A stretch of DNA of 64,000 nt from Flavobacterium sp. HJJ (GTDB lineage Bacteria; Bacteroidota; Bacteroidia; Flavobacteriales; Flavobacteriaceae): the NCBI RefSeq assembly GCF_015351475.1, contig NZ_JADKPR010000010.1, forward strand, positions 62,001 to 126,000. Direction: 5' to 3'. Positions within the stretch are counted from its first letter, which is position 1. The number at the start of each line of letters is the position of its first letter. A program made the position numbers and the translations under genes. The notes below the pieces were generated by a model, which did not search any database, had not been told where the DNA came from, and was given only the letters and a program-made list of their open reading frames with translations. Shown piece by piece: positions 45,707-55,404 of the stretch.

Positions 45707-48373
45707 ATGCCAGAAAAAGATCCGGAAAACAACGCCGAAAGAACGCGTTTGCACCTAAGAACCGACAACAAAGGCTGGAAAAAATGGGGTCCCTATTTAT
45801 CCGAAAGACAATGGGGAACTGTTAGAGAAGATTATTCGCAAAGCGGTTATGCCTGGGGAAGCACCACACACGACATGGCCCGCTCCAAAGCCTACCGCTG
45901 GGGAGAAGAAGGCATTGGAGGAATTTCAGACAATAAACAGCATATATGTATTGCTTTTGCCTTTTGGAATCACAAAGACCGCATCCTAAAAGAACGTCTA
46001 TTTGGATTAACGCCTGCCGAATCTAATCATGGTGAAGACGTAAAAGAAATTTATTATTACCTTGATGCAACTCCTACGCATTCCTATCAAAAAATGCTGT
46101 ATAAATATCCGCATGCAGCTTTCCCTTATGAAAAGTTAATTGAAGAAAGTAAAAAACGCAGCCGTCAGGAACCCGAATATGAACTGCTTGACACTGGCGT
46201 TTTTGACAAGGACGAATATTTTGACATCACAATAGAATATGCCAAAGCCGAAGAACAGGATATTTTAATTAAAGTAACGGTGGAAAACCGTTCTAAGCTG
46301 GCAGCTCCTATTTCGGTATTACCTACCATTTGGTTTAGAAATACCTGGAGCTGGGGATATGACAATTACAAGCACAAACCTACATTGACCGGAGTAGGAA
46401 AATCACATATTGAAGTACAGCACCGCCTTGTGGGAAGTTTCAATCTGTATGCCGAAAATGCAAAAGAACTTCTGTTTTGCGACAATAAAACCAATTTTGA
46501 AAAACTATACAAATCCCCTGCTCAGTCACCCTATGCCAAAGACGGTATTAACGATTATATTATCAGCCAAGAAAAATCCGGTATAAATCCCGAAGCTGTT
46601 GGAACTAAAGCCGCAGTACATTTTGATGATTTTATTCCGCCGCTTGGCAAAAAAGAATACCGCATTCGTTTTACAAATACAGCTCCAAATGATCCTTTTG
46701 AAGATTTTGATGCCGTTTTCAGAAAAAGAATCGAAGAAGCAGATGAATTTTATGCACCGCTGCAAAAAGGAGTAAAAGACGAAACATTAAAATCCATTCA
46801 GCGACAAGCTTATGCAGGTATGCTCTGGACCAAACAATGGTATTACTATAATGTTTTTGAATGGTTAAAAGGCGATCCTTCTACTCCAAGACCTGATGCC
46901 AACCGAAAAGAAGGCCGCAACAGTTCATGGAAACACATGTATACGTCCAACATTCTCTCGATGCCGGACAAATGGGAATATCCATGGTTTGCAGCCTGGG
47001 ACCTGGCTTTTCATACCTTACCTTTAGCCAGACTGGATCCGGATTTTGCTAAAAGACAGTTATCGGTTATTCTTCGGGAATATTACATGCATCCTAATGG
47101 ACAGATTCCTGCTTATGAATGGTCCTTCTCAGATGTTAATCCGCCGGTACACGCGTGGGCTACCTGGAAAGTTTATAAAATTGACAAAGAAGCCAATGGA
47201 GGCACAGGAGATACTGTTTTTCTGGAACGCATTTTTCATAAACTGCTGCTCAATTTTACTTGGTGGGTTAACTTAAAAGATAAAAACGGAAACAACATTT
47301 TTGGAGGCGGATTCCTCGGAATGGATAATATTGGAGTGTTTGACCGCTCTGCCGATTTGCCTACAGGAGGACATCTGGAACAAGCCGATGGTACTGGCTG
47401 GATGGCGATGTACTGCCTGAACATGCTGCGGATAGCCTGTGAAATAGCCCTAAAAAATCCTGTTTATCAAGACATGGCATCCAAGTTTTTTGAACATTTC
47501 CTTCAAATTTCGGGGGCGATGCAGGCTTTGGGTGACAATAAAGTAAACCTTTGGGACGAAGAGGATCAGTTTTATTATGACATGCTTCACAAAGAAAACG
47601 GTGATGCCCAGCTGCTGAAAATCCGTTCGATGGTTGGATTGATTCCGCTGTTTGCTGTCGAGGTTTTAACACCTGAATTGCTTGAAAAACTCCCTATATT
47701 TAAACGCCGTGTTGAATGGATTTTAAAAAACCGCCCCGACTTGGCCAGTCTGGTTTCCAGCTGGTACAATCCCGGAAAGGGCGAAACCCGTCTGCTTTCT
47801 ACGCTCCGAGGACATCGTATGAAAATGATCCTCAAGCGCATGTTTGACGAAAAAGAATTTTTATCGGATTATGGTGTTCGTTCCTTGTCCAAATACCATA
47901 AAGAGCATCCATACAAATTCAAGTATGACGGCGGTATTATTCAGGTAGATTACACTCCGGCTGAAGCCACTGGAGATATGTTTGGCGGTAATTCTAATTG
48001 GAGAGGCCCGATTTGGTTCCCGATGAACTATCTGATTTTGGACTCATTGGAAAAATTCCACAGCTATTACGGAAAAGATTTCAAGGTTGAATTCCCTGCC
48101 GGATCTGGTGAATTAGTAAATTTACAGGAAGCCTCCAAAGGTGTAGCCGAACGTTTACTAAAACTGTTTGTACCCAATGCCAATACAAAAATTCCAATGT
48201 ACGGCGAATACATAAAGTTTCAGGAAGATCCGCTTTTCAATAAAAATCATTTGTTTTTTGAATACTTTGACGGAGACACCGGCAAAGGCCTAGGAGCTAA
48301 TCATCAGACGGGATGGACTGGACTTATTGCCGAAATTATCCGGCATCTGAATGAGGAAGAAAATAGCTTTTAA
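45707..48373 (+). CDS. large GH63/MGH1-like glucosidase
   Basis: The 888-residue protein has no signal peptide and is therefore probably cytoplasmic. Its C-terminal half is an (alpha/alpha)6 barrel of the GH63/mannosylglycerate-hydrolase-like group, with WEYPWFAAWDLAFHTLPLARLDPDFAK, GHLEQADGTGWMAMYCLNML, GNSNWRGPIWFPMNYLILDSL and the terminal GANHQTGWTGLIAEIIRH. An N-terminal beta-sandwich precedes it. Related proteins are annotated as glucosidases; the exact substrate (glucosylglycerate, trehalose-like or alpha-glucans) cannot be told from sequence. It is far from the susCD locus and has its own unit. Confidence 0.8.
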   Translation: MPEKDPENNAERTRLHLRTDNKGWKKWGPYLSERQWGTVREDYSQSGYAWGSTTHDMARSKAYRWGEEGIGGISDNKQHICIAFAFWNHKDRILKERLFGLTPAESNHGEDVKEIYYYLDATPTHSYQKMLYKYPHAAFPYEKLIEESKKRSRQEPEYELLDTGVFDKDEYFDITIEYAKAEEQDILIKVTVENRSKLAAPISVLPTIWFRNTWSWGYDNYKHKPTLTGVGKSHIEVQHRLVGSFNLYAENAKELLFCDNKTNFEKLYKSPAQSPYAKDGINDYIISQEKSGINPEAVGTKAAVHFDDFIPPLGKKEYRIRFTNTAPNDPFEDFDAVFRKRIEEADEFYAPLQKGVKDETLKSIQRQAYAGMLWTKQWYYYNVFEWLKGDPSTPRPDANRKEGRNSSWKHMYTSNILSMPDKWEYPWFAAWDLAFHTLPLARLDPDFAKRQLSVILREYYMHPNGQIPAYEWSFSDVNPPVHAWATWKVYKIDKEANGGTGDTVFLERIFHKLLLNFTWWVNLKDKNGNNIFGGGFLGMDNIGVFDRSADLPTGGHLEQADGTGWMAMYCLNMLRIACEIALKNPVYQDMASKFFEHFLQISGAMQALGDNKVNLWDEEDQFYYDMLHKENGDAQLLKIRSMVGLIPLFAVEVLTPELLEKLPIFKRRVEWILKNRPDLASLVSSWYNPGKGETRLLSTLRGHRMKMILKRMFDEKEFLSDYGVRSLSKYHKEHPYKFKYDGGIIQVDYTPAEATGDMFGGNSNWRGPIWFPMNYLILDSLEKFHSYYGKDFKVEFPAGSGELVNLQEASKGVAERLLKLFVPNANTKIPMYGEYIKFQEDPLFNKNHLFFEYFDGDTGKGLGANHQTGWTGLIAEIIRHLNEEENSF

Positions 48374-48385
48374 ATACTTTATAAA

Positions 48386-48430
48386 AAAAACCACCACATA
48401 AGCTGTAAGTATCTTATGTGGTGGTTTTTG
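48386..48430. terminator. bidirectional terminator
   Basis: 17-bp perfect stem (48386-48402 with 48413-48429; core CCACCACATAAG), A-run and T-run at the two sides, between convergent genes. Confidence 0.92.
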
Positions 48431-48542
48431 TTTATGAATGTATATGAATTTAAAGCATTTTTATTCCAATACAAAATCATATTTAAACTAAGCCAATTGT
48501 CCAAATCTCTTGTAGCAAGTGTTACCAGAAGTGGCTTTAGCA

Positions 48543-49913
48543 CTAATCTCTGCTAATTAAATCAATTCTTGCAATTATTTTTTCAATTGAATTAACTTGT
48601 AAATCATAGTGACTATTCTCTAAATTATTAAGATTTTGCAATAATAGGTTAGCATCATAACAAAAATTAATAATCAGTTCATCTTTATTATTAGTTTGAT
48701 TATATTCAAAAAGATTATTATTTGGGGAAATAAAATTATTGTAAAAAAATATAAGATTTGCTTCAATACCTACTATTATACGTAAACTATCTTTATCATA
48801 AGTGAAAATTTTAGTTAGATTTGCTTGTAAGTTATCAATTGATAAAGATTTAGATTTAATTGAATTATAAAACTTTTGATGTAGAACTTTTAAATATATA
48901 AGCGTTACAAAAAGCAACGGAAATAATTGCCGATTATCTCGACAAGTTTTCAATACAGCTGAAACGTGTGCAAATATTTTTTCTTGTTGTCGAAGAGTTA
49001 CAGACTCATTATCAAATAGGTAAAAGCATATTCTTAAAAAAGTGTCTTTATCGTTTCCAATCATCTGTGAGTGTTTTTCTTCAAAAAACTCAGCAAAGTT
49101 ATAATATTGATATAAATATTCCGAAAACGTTTTACCATCTGGCGCAGGTAAAGAATATTCAATGTCAATAAATCTACGGAGATATTCTTCCGAATCAATA
49201 TTATCATTGCCATAAACACCTTTTATCGCATACTCTAATTGTTCTTTATCTATTGACAAAACAAATACAATATTTGGAACAGAGAAAAAATGTTTTATTT
49301 GTTCTAAAAGGGAAACAGCATAATTTGGACGACATCTATCAAGTTCATCAATTATAAAAACTAATGGTTTGTCATTATTGACTGTATTTGCTACAAACTG
49401 TGACAAATAAGTTTTAAATTCTATGATGCTTTCTTTTCTATGTAAATATTCATCAACTTCATTTTTAAAAATATCCTTTGCTTCATCAGTTATATTAATT
49501 AAGCTTTCTTTTAAATTTTTAGTATCAATGTATTTTTCAATTAAGGATTTTACCAATATAGGTAAGATATGTTTACTAATAATTAATCCTTTTTCAAGAA
49601 CATTATTAAATACAGATTCAGTATGTGGTTTTACAATAGGTTTTAATTCACCTAATAGAGCTGTTAATGCGTTATCTTCAAAATCATTTTCCCAAGCATT
49701 AAAATTTATTGTTTGAAAGTCTTGATTTTCTAAATGGTACTGCCACATTTTTACAAATGTAGTTTTTCCTGTTCCCCATTTATTATTTAAAGACATTACA
49801 AAACCTTGGTTGTTATTTTTAACAACTTCGGTCAATACTTCAGCATAAATTTTACGATTTAGTTTACAATTTTCAAACGGGGATTCTTTTTCAATTCCTA
49901 TTTCGTGTTTCAT
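48543..49913 (-). CDS. KAP family P-loop NTPase
   Basis: The 456-residue protein has a KAP-type Walker A (NNKWGTGKTT, Lys50) and Walker B (VFIIDELDRCRPN, near residue 190), then the conserved IKHFFSVPNIVFVLSIDKEQLEYAIKGVYG and YLRRFIDIEYSLPAP. KAP NTPases usually have membrane helices inserted in the ATPase domain; none is clear here, so this may be a soluble form. The family includes phage-exclusion protein PifA. The gene is visibly more AT-rich than its neighbours, stands alone, and is next to repeat DNA, which suggests acquisition by transfer. A defence role is inference. Confidence 0.85.
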   Translation of the reverse strand: MKHEIGIEKESPFENCKLNRKIYAEVLTEVVKNNNQGFVMSLNNKWGTGKTTFVKMWQYHLENQDFQTINFNAWENDFEDNALTALLGELKPIVKPHTESVFNNVLEKGLIISKHILPILVKSLIEKYIDTKNLKESLINITDEAKDIFKNEVDEYLHRKESIIEFKTYLSQFVANTVNNDKPLVFIIDELDRCRPNYAVSLLEQIKHFFSVPNIVFVLSIDKEQLEYAIKGVYGNDNIDSEEYLRRFIDIEYSLPAPDGKTFSEYLYQYYNFAEFFEEKHSQMIGNDKDTFLRICFYLFDNESVTLRQQEKIFAHVSAVLKTCRDNRQLFPLLFVTLIYLKVLHQKFYNSIKSKSLSIDNLQANLTKIFTYDKDSLRIIVGIEANLIFFYNNFISPNNNLFEYNQTNNKDELIINFCYDANLLLQNLNNLENSHYDLQVNSIEKIIARIDLISRD

Positions 49914-50298
49914 TTTTGCTTATCAATTTACGATTTTTTTGGCCATTTCTGGTAACTACTTCATATGCGCTACAAAGCGTAGTTTATTCTTCAAATATAA
50001 TGATTTGTCTCACATTTCGTCCGCTTTATTTTATTGTAAATTCCCGCAGGATTTCGTGCTGACCTTCCAGTTTAAGGATGATTGCCTCGTTCTCGACAAG
50101 CTGCTTTTTAGTGCTGTTGCGTATCATTTTTTATGTCCGCAAATAATACCATGTGTTTTTCTTGCCACTGATTACAAAGATTCTCACAGATTTCTTTACT
50201 ATTTTTTTTAATCTGTAACTAACTCAATCTGTTTGATATTAGTTTAAGGATAGTCATATTATTTTTTATGTGTTTGATGGTGCAAAAGTGGTAGCTCG

Positions 50299-50628
50299 TA
50301 GTAATAGCATTAGTATGTCCTACATGTTTTATTAGTACGAGCTAGATCATTTATTGGTTCGAGCTACTAATAATATTGGCTTGTACTAGTAATAGTATTA
50401 GTACGACCTAGATGGTTTATTGGTTCGAGCTACTAATAGTATTGGCTTGTACTAGTAATAGTATTAGTACGACCTAGATGGTTTATTGGTTCGACACAGT
50501 AATAGTATTGGTTCGAGCTACTAATACTATTAATACGACCTAGATGGTTTATTGGTTCGACACAGTAATAGCATTGGTTTGTCCTACTAATACTATTGGT
50601 ACGTCCTGCATATTTTTGCTGTTAATGC
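50299..50628 (+). repeat. 22-bp degenerate tandem repeat, about 15 units, with 66-bp higher order
   Basis: Units start at 50299 and every 22 bp to 50607, all exactly 22 bp long, such as TAGTAATAGTATTAGTACGACC in two-part reading (TAGTAATAG and TATTAGTACGACC). Three unit types alternate: a TAGTAATAG type, a TAGATGGTTTATTGG type and a TACTAATAG type, so the array repeats best every 66 bp (units 4-6 and 7-9 are nearly identical). No spacers, so it is not CRISPR. Stop codons occur in all plus-strand frames. The 22-bp length matches iterons, but no rep gene is near. Confidence 0.9.
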
Positions 50629-50908
50629 GTAAAAAAACTGCAAAAAAAATCGCCCTTTATGAATCTAAAAGGATGATTTTGTAAATAGAAATCCGGTTAT
50701 AGCAGTATGGGTACTGCTGGTGCTGTCGCACTATTGCCTGTACTGCTGGCAAAGCGTTTTTTGAACTGGTCTGCAATGCTGTCTGCGCCGGGAACTCCAG
50801 CCATAAGCCGTTCGACTCACCCTGAAAGAAGGCTGGTCTAGATGGCTTATGGACATGACGCGTGAGGGATAGGAATAAGCTGCCAGCGCAGCTTGGATAG
50901 TCCGACCC

Positions 50909-50965
50909 CCGTTAAGAAAAAGGCCTAACTCTTCTATGTGATGAGTTAGACCTTTTTCTTAACGG
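50909..50965. terminator. 23-bp stem hairpin, probable terminator of the M1 peptidase gene
   Basis: Left arm 50909-50931 and right arm 50943-50965 (CCGTTAAGAAAAAGG and complement) pair at 22 of 23 positions around an 11-nt loop. It lies 27 bp beyond the stop of the minus-strand peptidase gene. The stem has internal A5/T5 tracts instead of a trailing T-run, so it is not a standard terminator. Confidence 0.6.
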
Positions 50966-50992
50966 AGGCACGCCCCAATGATTTTTTAAATA

Positions 50993-52867
50993 TTATTTCA
51001 CTTCGTAAACGTTGTTGTTTTGTTTAACATCGGCCATTAAACCGCTTGGGTCAATGGTGATTTTCTTGATCGCACTTTTGGGTTTTGAAATGCTAAACTC
51101 ATATGCTGGAAATGCCCAAGCCCAGTCGCTGAGAACAGTTCTGGTGATGGCGGGTGTGGGATTTGGTTTTTCGAAACTCATCATGCGCAGTGGTATGTAG
51201 AACGTTTCTCTGCTGCCATCTGTATATTCTACCTGAAGATCTATAGGCATTGGCATACGGCCGATTCTCTCAAGGGTTACTGACGTTTTATCTGCATTTT
51301 CCTTAACGTCTTTGATTCCGTAATCAATAGTGTTTAAAGTTTCCGTCCAATCCACCAGATACCAGTCAAGGTTTGCTCCCGAAACGCGCTCGGCTGTTCT
51401 CTTGATATCATTTGGCGACGGATGCTTGAATTTGAAATCCTGGTAATATTTTTTTACCGTTTTGTCCAAATTGTCCTGTCCGATTACATAAATGAGCTGT
51501 GACAGGAAAATACTTCCTTTTACATAAGAAGAAATACTATATGGACGGTTTTCGTCATAACGGTCTCCATGAGTAGTCTGTGGCTGCTCCTTGCCGGATT
51601 CAACCAGTTTATAATAAGCCCCATAATTCCCTCTGAATGGGTTTTCTTCTTTTTTATCTTTTAGCTCATTCAGCGCCAAATCTTCTATATACGTAGTAAA
51701 TCCCTCGTCCATCCAAGGGTGCTTGGACTCATTGGAAGCTAAAATATGCTGAAACCAGGAGTGTCCGAGTTCGTGAGCAGCCGTGCCTAGAATTCCGTCG
51801 GGAGTTCCGTTGCCCAGCATAAGGGTACACATAGCATACTCCATACCGCCATCACCTCCCTGAATAAAGGAGTACTGCTTGTAAGGATAACTGCCTACCT
51901 CTTTGTTATAATAATCCATCACTTTTACCAATAATGGCTCTACTTTTCGCCAGTTCTCGACTACTGAGGGCGTGTTTTTGAAAAGGAAATGCAAATCAAC
52001 ATTATTTGGCCCTTTTACAACATCGTGCTGGTAATTCTTATCGGCTGCCCAAGTAAAATCATGTACCATTGGAGCCACAAAATGCCAGGTCAGTGTTTTT
52101 GCTTTTTTAGGATAAACCACATTTACTCCTGCATCCTGATAACCATGACCTATTTCGTTCGGGTTTTGCAAATAACCGGAACCGCCTAATGTATACTCCT
52201 TATCAATGGTAATATTTACATCAAAATTTCCCCATACACCATGAAATTCTCTGGCAATATAAGGATCGGCATGCCAGCCTTCAAAATCGAATTCGGCAAT
52301 TTTCGGGTACCACTGCGCCATTGACAATTCGATGCCTTCGGAATTATTTCGTCCCGAACGGCGGATCTGCACCGGCACCTGACCATCAAAATCAAGAGTA
52401 AAAGTTGTTTTTGAATTGGGTAAAATTGGTTTCGCCAAAGTCACTTCAAGAATAGTGCTTACTTCCTTAATAGTTGCTGCAATGCCGTCCTGTTTAAAAT
52501 TGGAAATTTTCAAATATCCAATTTCATTTGGTTTCAGGTTTTTGATTCGGCTTTCTTTTATTTCCTTATCATCCACTTTAATTTTGGAGACCATTCGGGC
52601 ATCTGGATCTTTGATTGTCTGAATTCTGATATCCATTTCACTTCCCGGCTGGAAAGCATTATTATACAAATGGTAATACACTTTCTTTAAGGTATCCGAA
52701 GAATTATTGGTGTAAACCAGTTCTTGTTTTCCTTTGTACTGATAACTTTTGACATCCATAGTGACATCCATTTTGTAATCAGCATGCTGTTGCCAATAAC
52801 CTTGTTTCTGAGCGGACAGATTACTGACACTCACAGAAAGCAGGATGAATAAAAAGAGTTTGCGCAT
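50993..52867 (-). CDS. M1 family metallopeptidase, exported
   Basis: The 624-residue protein has a signal peptide (MRKLFLFILLSVSVSNLSAQ), the N-terminal beta domain of M1 aminopeptidases and the zinc site H365-E366-x-x-H369 with E388 eighteen residues later (HELGH to MDEGFT). The exopeptidase motif appears as GGMEYA. The C-terminal part is short, so it is the compact Bacteroidota form. It probably trims peptides in the periplasm or at the cell surface. Divided by 64 bp from the S8 peptidase gene upstream on the same strand; the two may form an operon. Confidence 0.93.
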   Translation of the reverse strand: MRKLFLFILLSVSVSNLSAQKQGYWQQHADYKMDVTMDVKSYQYKGKQELVYTNNSSDTLKKVYYHLYNNAFQPGSEMDIRIQTIKDPDARMVSKIKVDDKEIKESRIKNLKPNEIGYLKISNFKQDGIAATIKEVSTILEVTLAKPILPNSKTTFTLDFDGQVPVQIRRSGRNNSEGIELSMAQWYPKIAEFDFEGWHADPYIAREFHGVWGNFDVNITIDKEYTLGGSGYLQNPNEIGHGYQDAGVNVVYPKKAKTLTWHFVAPMVHDFTWAADKNYQHDVVKGPNNVDLHFLFKNTPSVVENWRKVEPLLVKVMDYYNKEVGSYPYKQYSFIQGGDGGMEYAMCTLMLGNGTPDGILGTAAHELGHSWFQHILASNESKHPWMDEGFTTYIEDLALNELKDKKEENPFRGNYGAYYKLVESGKEQPQTTHGDRYDENRPYSISSYVKGSIFLSQLIYVIGQDNLDKTVKKYYQDFKFKHPSPNDIKRTAERVSGANLDWYLVDWTETLNTIDYGIKDVKENADKTSVTLERIGRMPMPIDLQVEYTDGSRETFYIPLRMMSFEKPNPTPAITRTVLSDWAWAFPAYEFSISKPKSAIKKITIDPSGLMADVKQNNNVYEVK

Positions 52868-52931
52868 GGTATTTAAAATGAAAAAATGGAAGAACCAAAA
52901 GCCCTTCCATTGAATTAATAGTAATTAAGAA

Positions 52932-54512
52932 TTATTTTCTTGACATTTTTTCTGCCATCAAAAGTGCGTTATAAGCATTGACCATTTTGGCCGATTTTGA
53001 TGTTCTATCAGACTTAACATTTACATCTTGCTTTTCACCCACAACAACATCAGCCGGCAGCGGTGTACCGGAATCCATCAAGATTTGTTTTACTTGTTTG
53101 GCAGATAATTTTGGATAATATGAACGAATTAAGGCAGCAACTCCGGCAGTATTTGGCGAAGCCATTGAAGTCCCCTGCAAATATTTGTATTTATTGTTTG
53201 GAATCGTAGCGTAGATTTCGTCACCTGGCGCAAAAACATCTACATTAAAAGTTCCGTAATTTGAAAACGGTGCAATTACACTGTCTCCATATTGATTGTT
53301 CAAAGCACCTACAGTAAGCACATTGGATGCAAACTCTTTTGTATTGTCTGCAGAATCATTAGGAAAATTTGCATTTTCCGGCAGATCGATATTATTTCCG
53401 TCATTTCCGGCAGCATGAACAAAAAGTACGTCTTTCTTTTCGGCATATTTTATAGCATCAAAAACCCATTGCTTGTGAGGAGAATAACTTTTCCCAAAAC
53501 TTCCGTTAATTACTTTGGCTCCGTTATCGACAGCATAACGAATAGCCAAAGCAATATCTTTGTCATATTCATCTCCATCTGGAACTGCTCTTACGGCCAT
53601 AATTTCAACGTTATCAGCAACTCCGTCACCGCCAATGCCATTGCCTCTTACCTGTGCAATAATTCCGGCAACGTGAGTTCCGTGAAGTGCCTCTTCTTTG
53701 TCTGGTCCATAAACAATATTATTCCCGTATTTGGTATTTTTAATATCCTCAACATTGTCTCCTACTGCTTTTCGGCCATCAAAGTCTTTGTTAAGATTAT
53801 ATTTCAGCTGTCCGTCAACATAATCGCTGTACTCTTTAATTTCATCCCTGAAAGCAGGTCCCGCATTAGTTAAAATACGAGTCATAACCGCTTTAGATTT
53901 AGTCAGATCAGGATCTGTAGTAACAATTCCGTTTAAATCTTCTATAGTATAATTTTCTTTACCTAAATGTTTTTGAACCGCATTATCAGCACCCACGAGA
54001 AAATCAACCTGCTTTTTGTCTTTCAAAGCTTTGCCATATTTTTCATCATAAGCAGCCAAAGCGCTTTTGTATGTTGCTGATCCGTCATCCCCTTTTTTTA
54101 CGATTCGGGTCATTTCAAGAGTCTCATGCACTGCATCTCCCAAAAAGTTCCAGCCATGAATATCATCAATAAAACCGTTTTTATCATCATCTTTTCCGTT
54201 TCCGGCGATTTCTTTTTTATTAGTCCAAACAACTGATTTCAAATCTTCATGATCAATATCTACTCCAGAATCTACAATTCCAACAATTACTTTAACCCCT
54301 TTTTTTCCTTTTAATAATTCGGCATAAGCTTTGTCAACACTCATTCCAGGGACACTGTCTTTCGCTAAATCCAGATGTGACCATCGCTGCAGTTCGGATT
54401 CGGTTAGTTTTCCTTTTTTGCCAGTATAGGCTGCGGCTGTCTGAGCATCTGCCGAAAGGCTTACAGTCAAAGAGGCAAGCACTGCCAACGGGGTGATGTA
54501 TATGTATTTCAT
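52932..54512 (-). CDS. S8 (subtilisin family) serine peptidase, exported
   Basis: The 526-residue protein has a signal peptide (about 1-23), the catalytic triad D81 (GIVDSGVDIDHED), H277 (LHGTHVAG) and S449 (GTSMASPNTAG), and the oxyanion Asn in HAAGNDGNN. An insertion of about 190 residues rich in charged helices lies between Asp and His, larger than in ordinary subtilisins. There is no T9SS tail, so it is probably periplasmic or surface-linked. It is upstream of the M1 peptidase gene and may be co-transcribed with it. Confidence 0.93.
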   Translation of the reverse strand: MKYIYITPLAVLASLTVSLSADAQTAAAYTGKKGKLTESELQRWSHLDLAKDSVPGMSVDKAYAELLKGKKGVKVIVGIVDSGVDIDHEDLKSVVWTNKKEIAGNGKDDDKNGFIDDIHGWNFLGDAVHETLEMTRIVKKGDDGSATYKSALAAYDEKYGKALKDKKQVDFLVGADNAVQKHLGKENYTIEDLNGIVTTDPDLTKSKAVMTRILTNAGPAFRDEIKEYSDYVDGQLKYNLNKDFDGRKAVGDNVEDIKNTKYGNNIVYGPDKEEALHGTHVAGIIAQVRGNGIGGDGVADNVEIMAVRAVPDGDEYDKDIALAIRYAVDNGAKVINGSFGKSYSPHKQWVFDAIKYAEKKDVLFVHAAGNDGNNIDLPENANFPNDSADNTKEFASNVLTVGALNNQYGDSVIAPFSNYGTFNVDVFAPGDEIYATIPNNKYKYLQGTSMASPNTAGVAALIRSYYPKLSAKQVKQILMDSGTPLPADVVVGEKQDVNVKSDRTSKSAKMVNAYNALLMAEKMSRK

Positions 54513-55404
54513 AAAATATTGATTTTTCAGTTTTAGTAATGAACTTCAAAAATAGGAGAACTAAATTAATAAATATGCAATCATTAACGCTTTTTTATGA
54601 CAAAAAACTTTCATAAAACTATCAATTAGCAAAAAACATAGATTATTCTAAGTTATTTCGGTAAAAGTGGCTGCAAAACTGCTCAATCTTTCATTAAGCA
54701 AAATCACCATAAATGATGACTGTACAAAAACAAATGAATTGTAACATTGCAGGTCTTTAAATAAAATCATATTATTTATAAAAACGAAATTACTTTTATT
54801 ACTGATCTTATTAATTGAGGTCAATGGTTTTAACCAATTTTCAGGTATTCCTGATGCCAAATTTGTAGCTAAATTAATTACTTAAGACTTGATGAATATA
54901 TACAGGACATTCGCTTTTAAAACTTTTAAATTTCATTTACCCAAAGTATAAAAAAATGGCACACAGCTAAAACGGATTTTGCACAGATTCCAACTAAATT
55001 CTTAACGGATTTATTAAAAAATCCGTTCTAATCTATTTTATCCATAGGATCCTTGGCTAATTTAGCTGTTTTGCAAAATGACAAAGCAATATTTATTTTT
55101 AAAAGCAAATGCCTTGGAATATATAGTAGAAAAATAATATTAAATTGTATTATTGTATCATATAAAAACTATCTCGTGTTTATGACGGTAAACCTGCTTT
55201 TTTTAGTATTTGCTGCAATTTTTCTTGCTGGACATACTCTGGATTTTTCCACCATTCCTTCTATAAGCAGGCATTCTTGTTACAATCAAATTAATTTGAA
55301 AAATATCCGTTCATGGATATGGATTTTATTTTTTTATCGTTAAGAAATCACTAGAAAATGAATTTTAAATAAAATATATTATTAAATAACTCAAATCTTA
55401 TTAT
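54513..55404. other. intergenic region with dispersed repeat copy B
   Basis: 892 bp with no credible gene. It holds copy B of the dispersed repeat (54910-55077), which includes a small hairpin AACGGATTT/AAATCCGTT (55004-55027). Short frames at 54648-54860 and 55053-55343 lack coding character; the second begins inside the repeat. Confidence 0.6.
54910..55077 (+). repeat. long dispersed intergenic repeat, copy B (about 168 bp)
   Basis: It begins TTCGCTTTTAAAACTTTTAA, continues with ACCCAAAGTATAAAAAAA, ACACAG, AACGGATTTTG, CCAACTAAATTCTTAAC and AATCCGTTCTAATCTATTTT, and ends GGCTAATTTAGCTGTTTTGC. These blocks occur in the same order on the minus strand of 45092-45451, where about 190 bp more lie in the middle. 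No coding capacity. Confidence 0.7.

Larger units (their letters stand above)
49914..50992. other. gene-free region with tandem array and GC-rich structured element
   Basis: 1079 bp without a credible gene. 49914-50298 shows nothing recognised. 50299-50628 is the 22-bp tandem array. 50700-50908 is GC-rich unlike its surroundings and includes repeated GTACTGCTGG and the segments CGTGAGGGATAG and GGATAGTCCGACC. 50909-50965 is a long perfect-type hairpin. Confidence 0.65.

Noticed and set aside
50299..50628. CRISPR array
   Set aside because: Units follow each other without unique spacers, all at 22 bp, and no cas gene is present. It is a tandem repeat.
53292..53873. 193-residue plus-strand open frame
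   Set aside because: Lies entirely antisense to the S8 peptidase, whose catalytic motifs are intact; no recognisable domain.
55053..55343. 96-residue plus-strand frame
   Set aside because: Begins inside a dispersed repeat also present at 45092-45451 and has no promoter or recognisable protein features.
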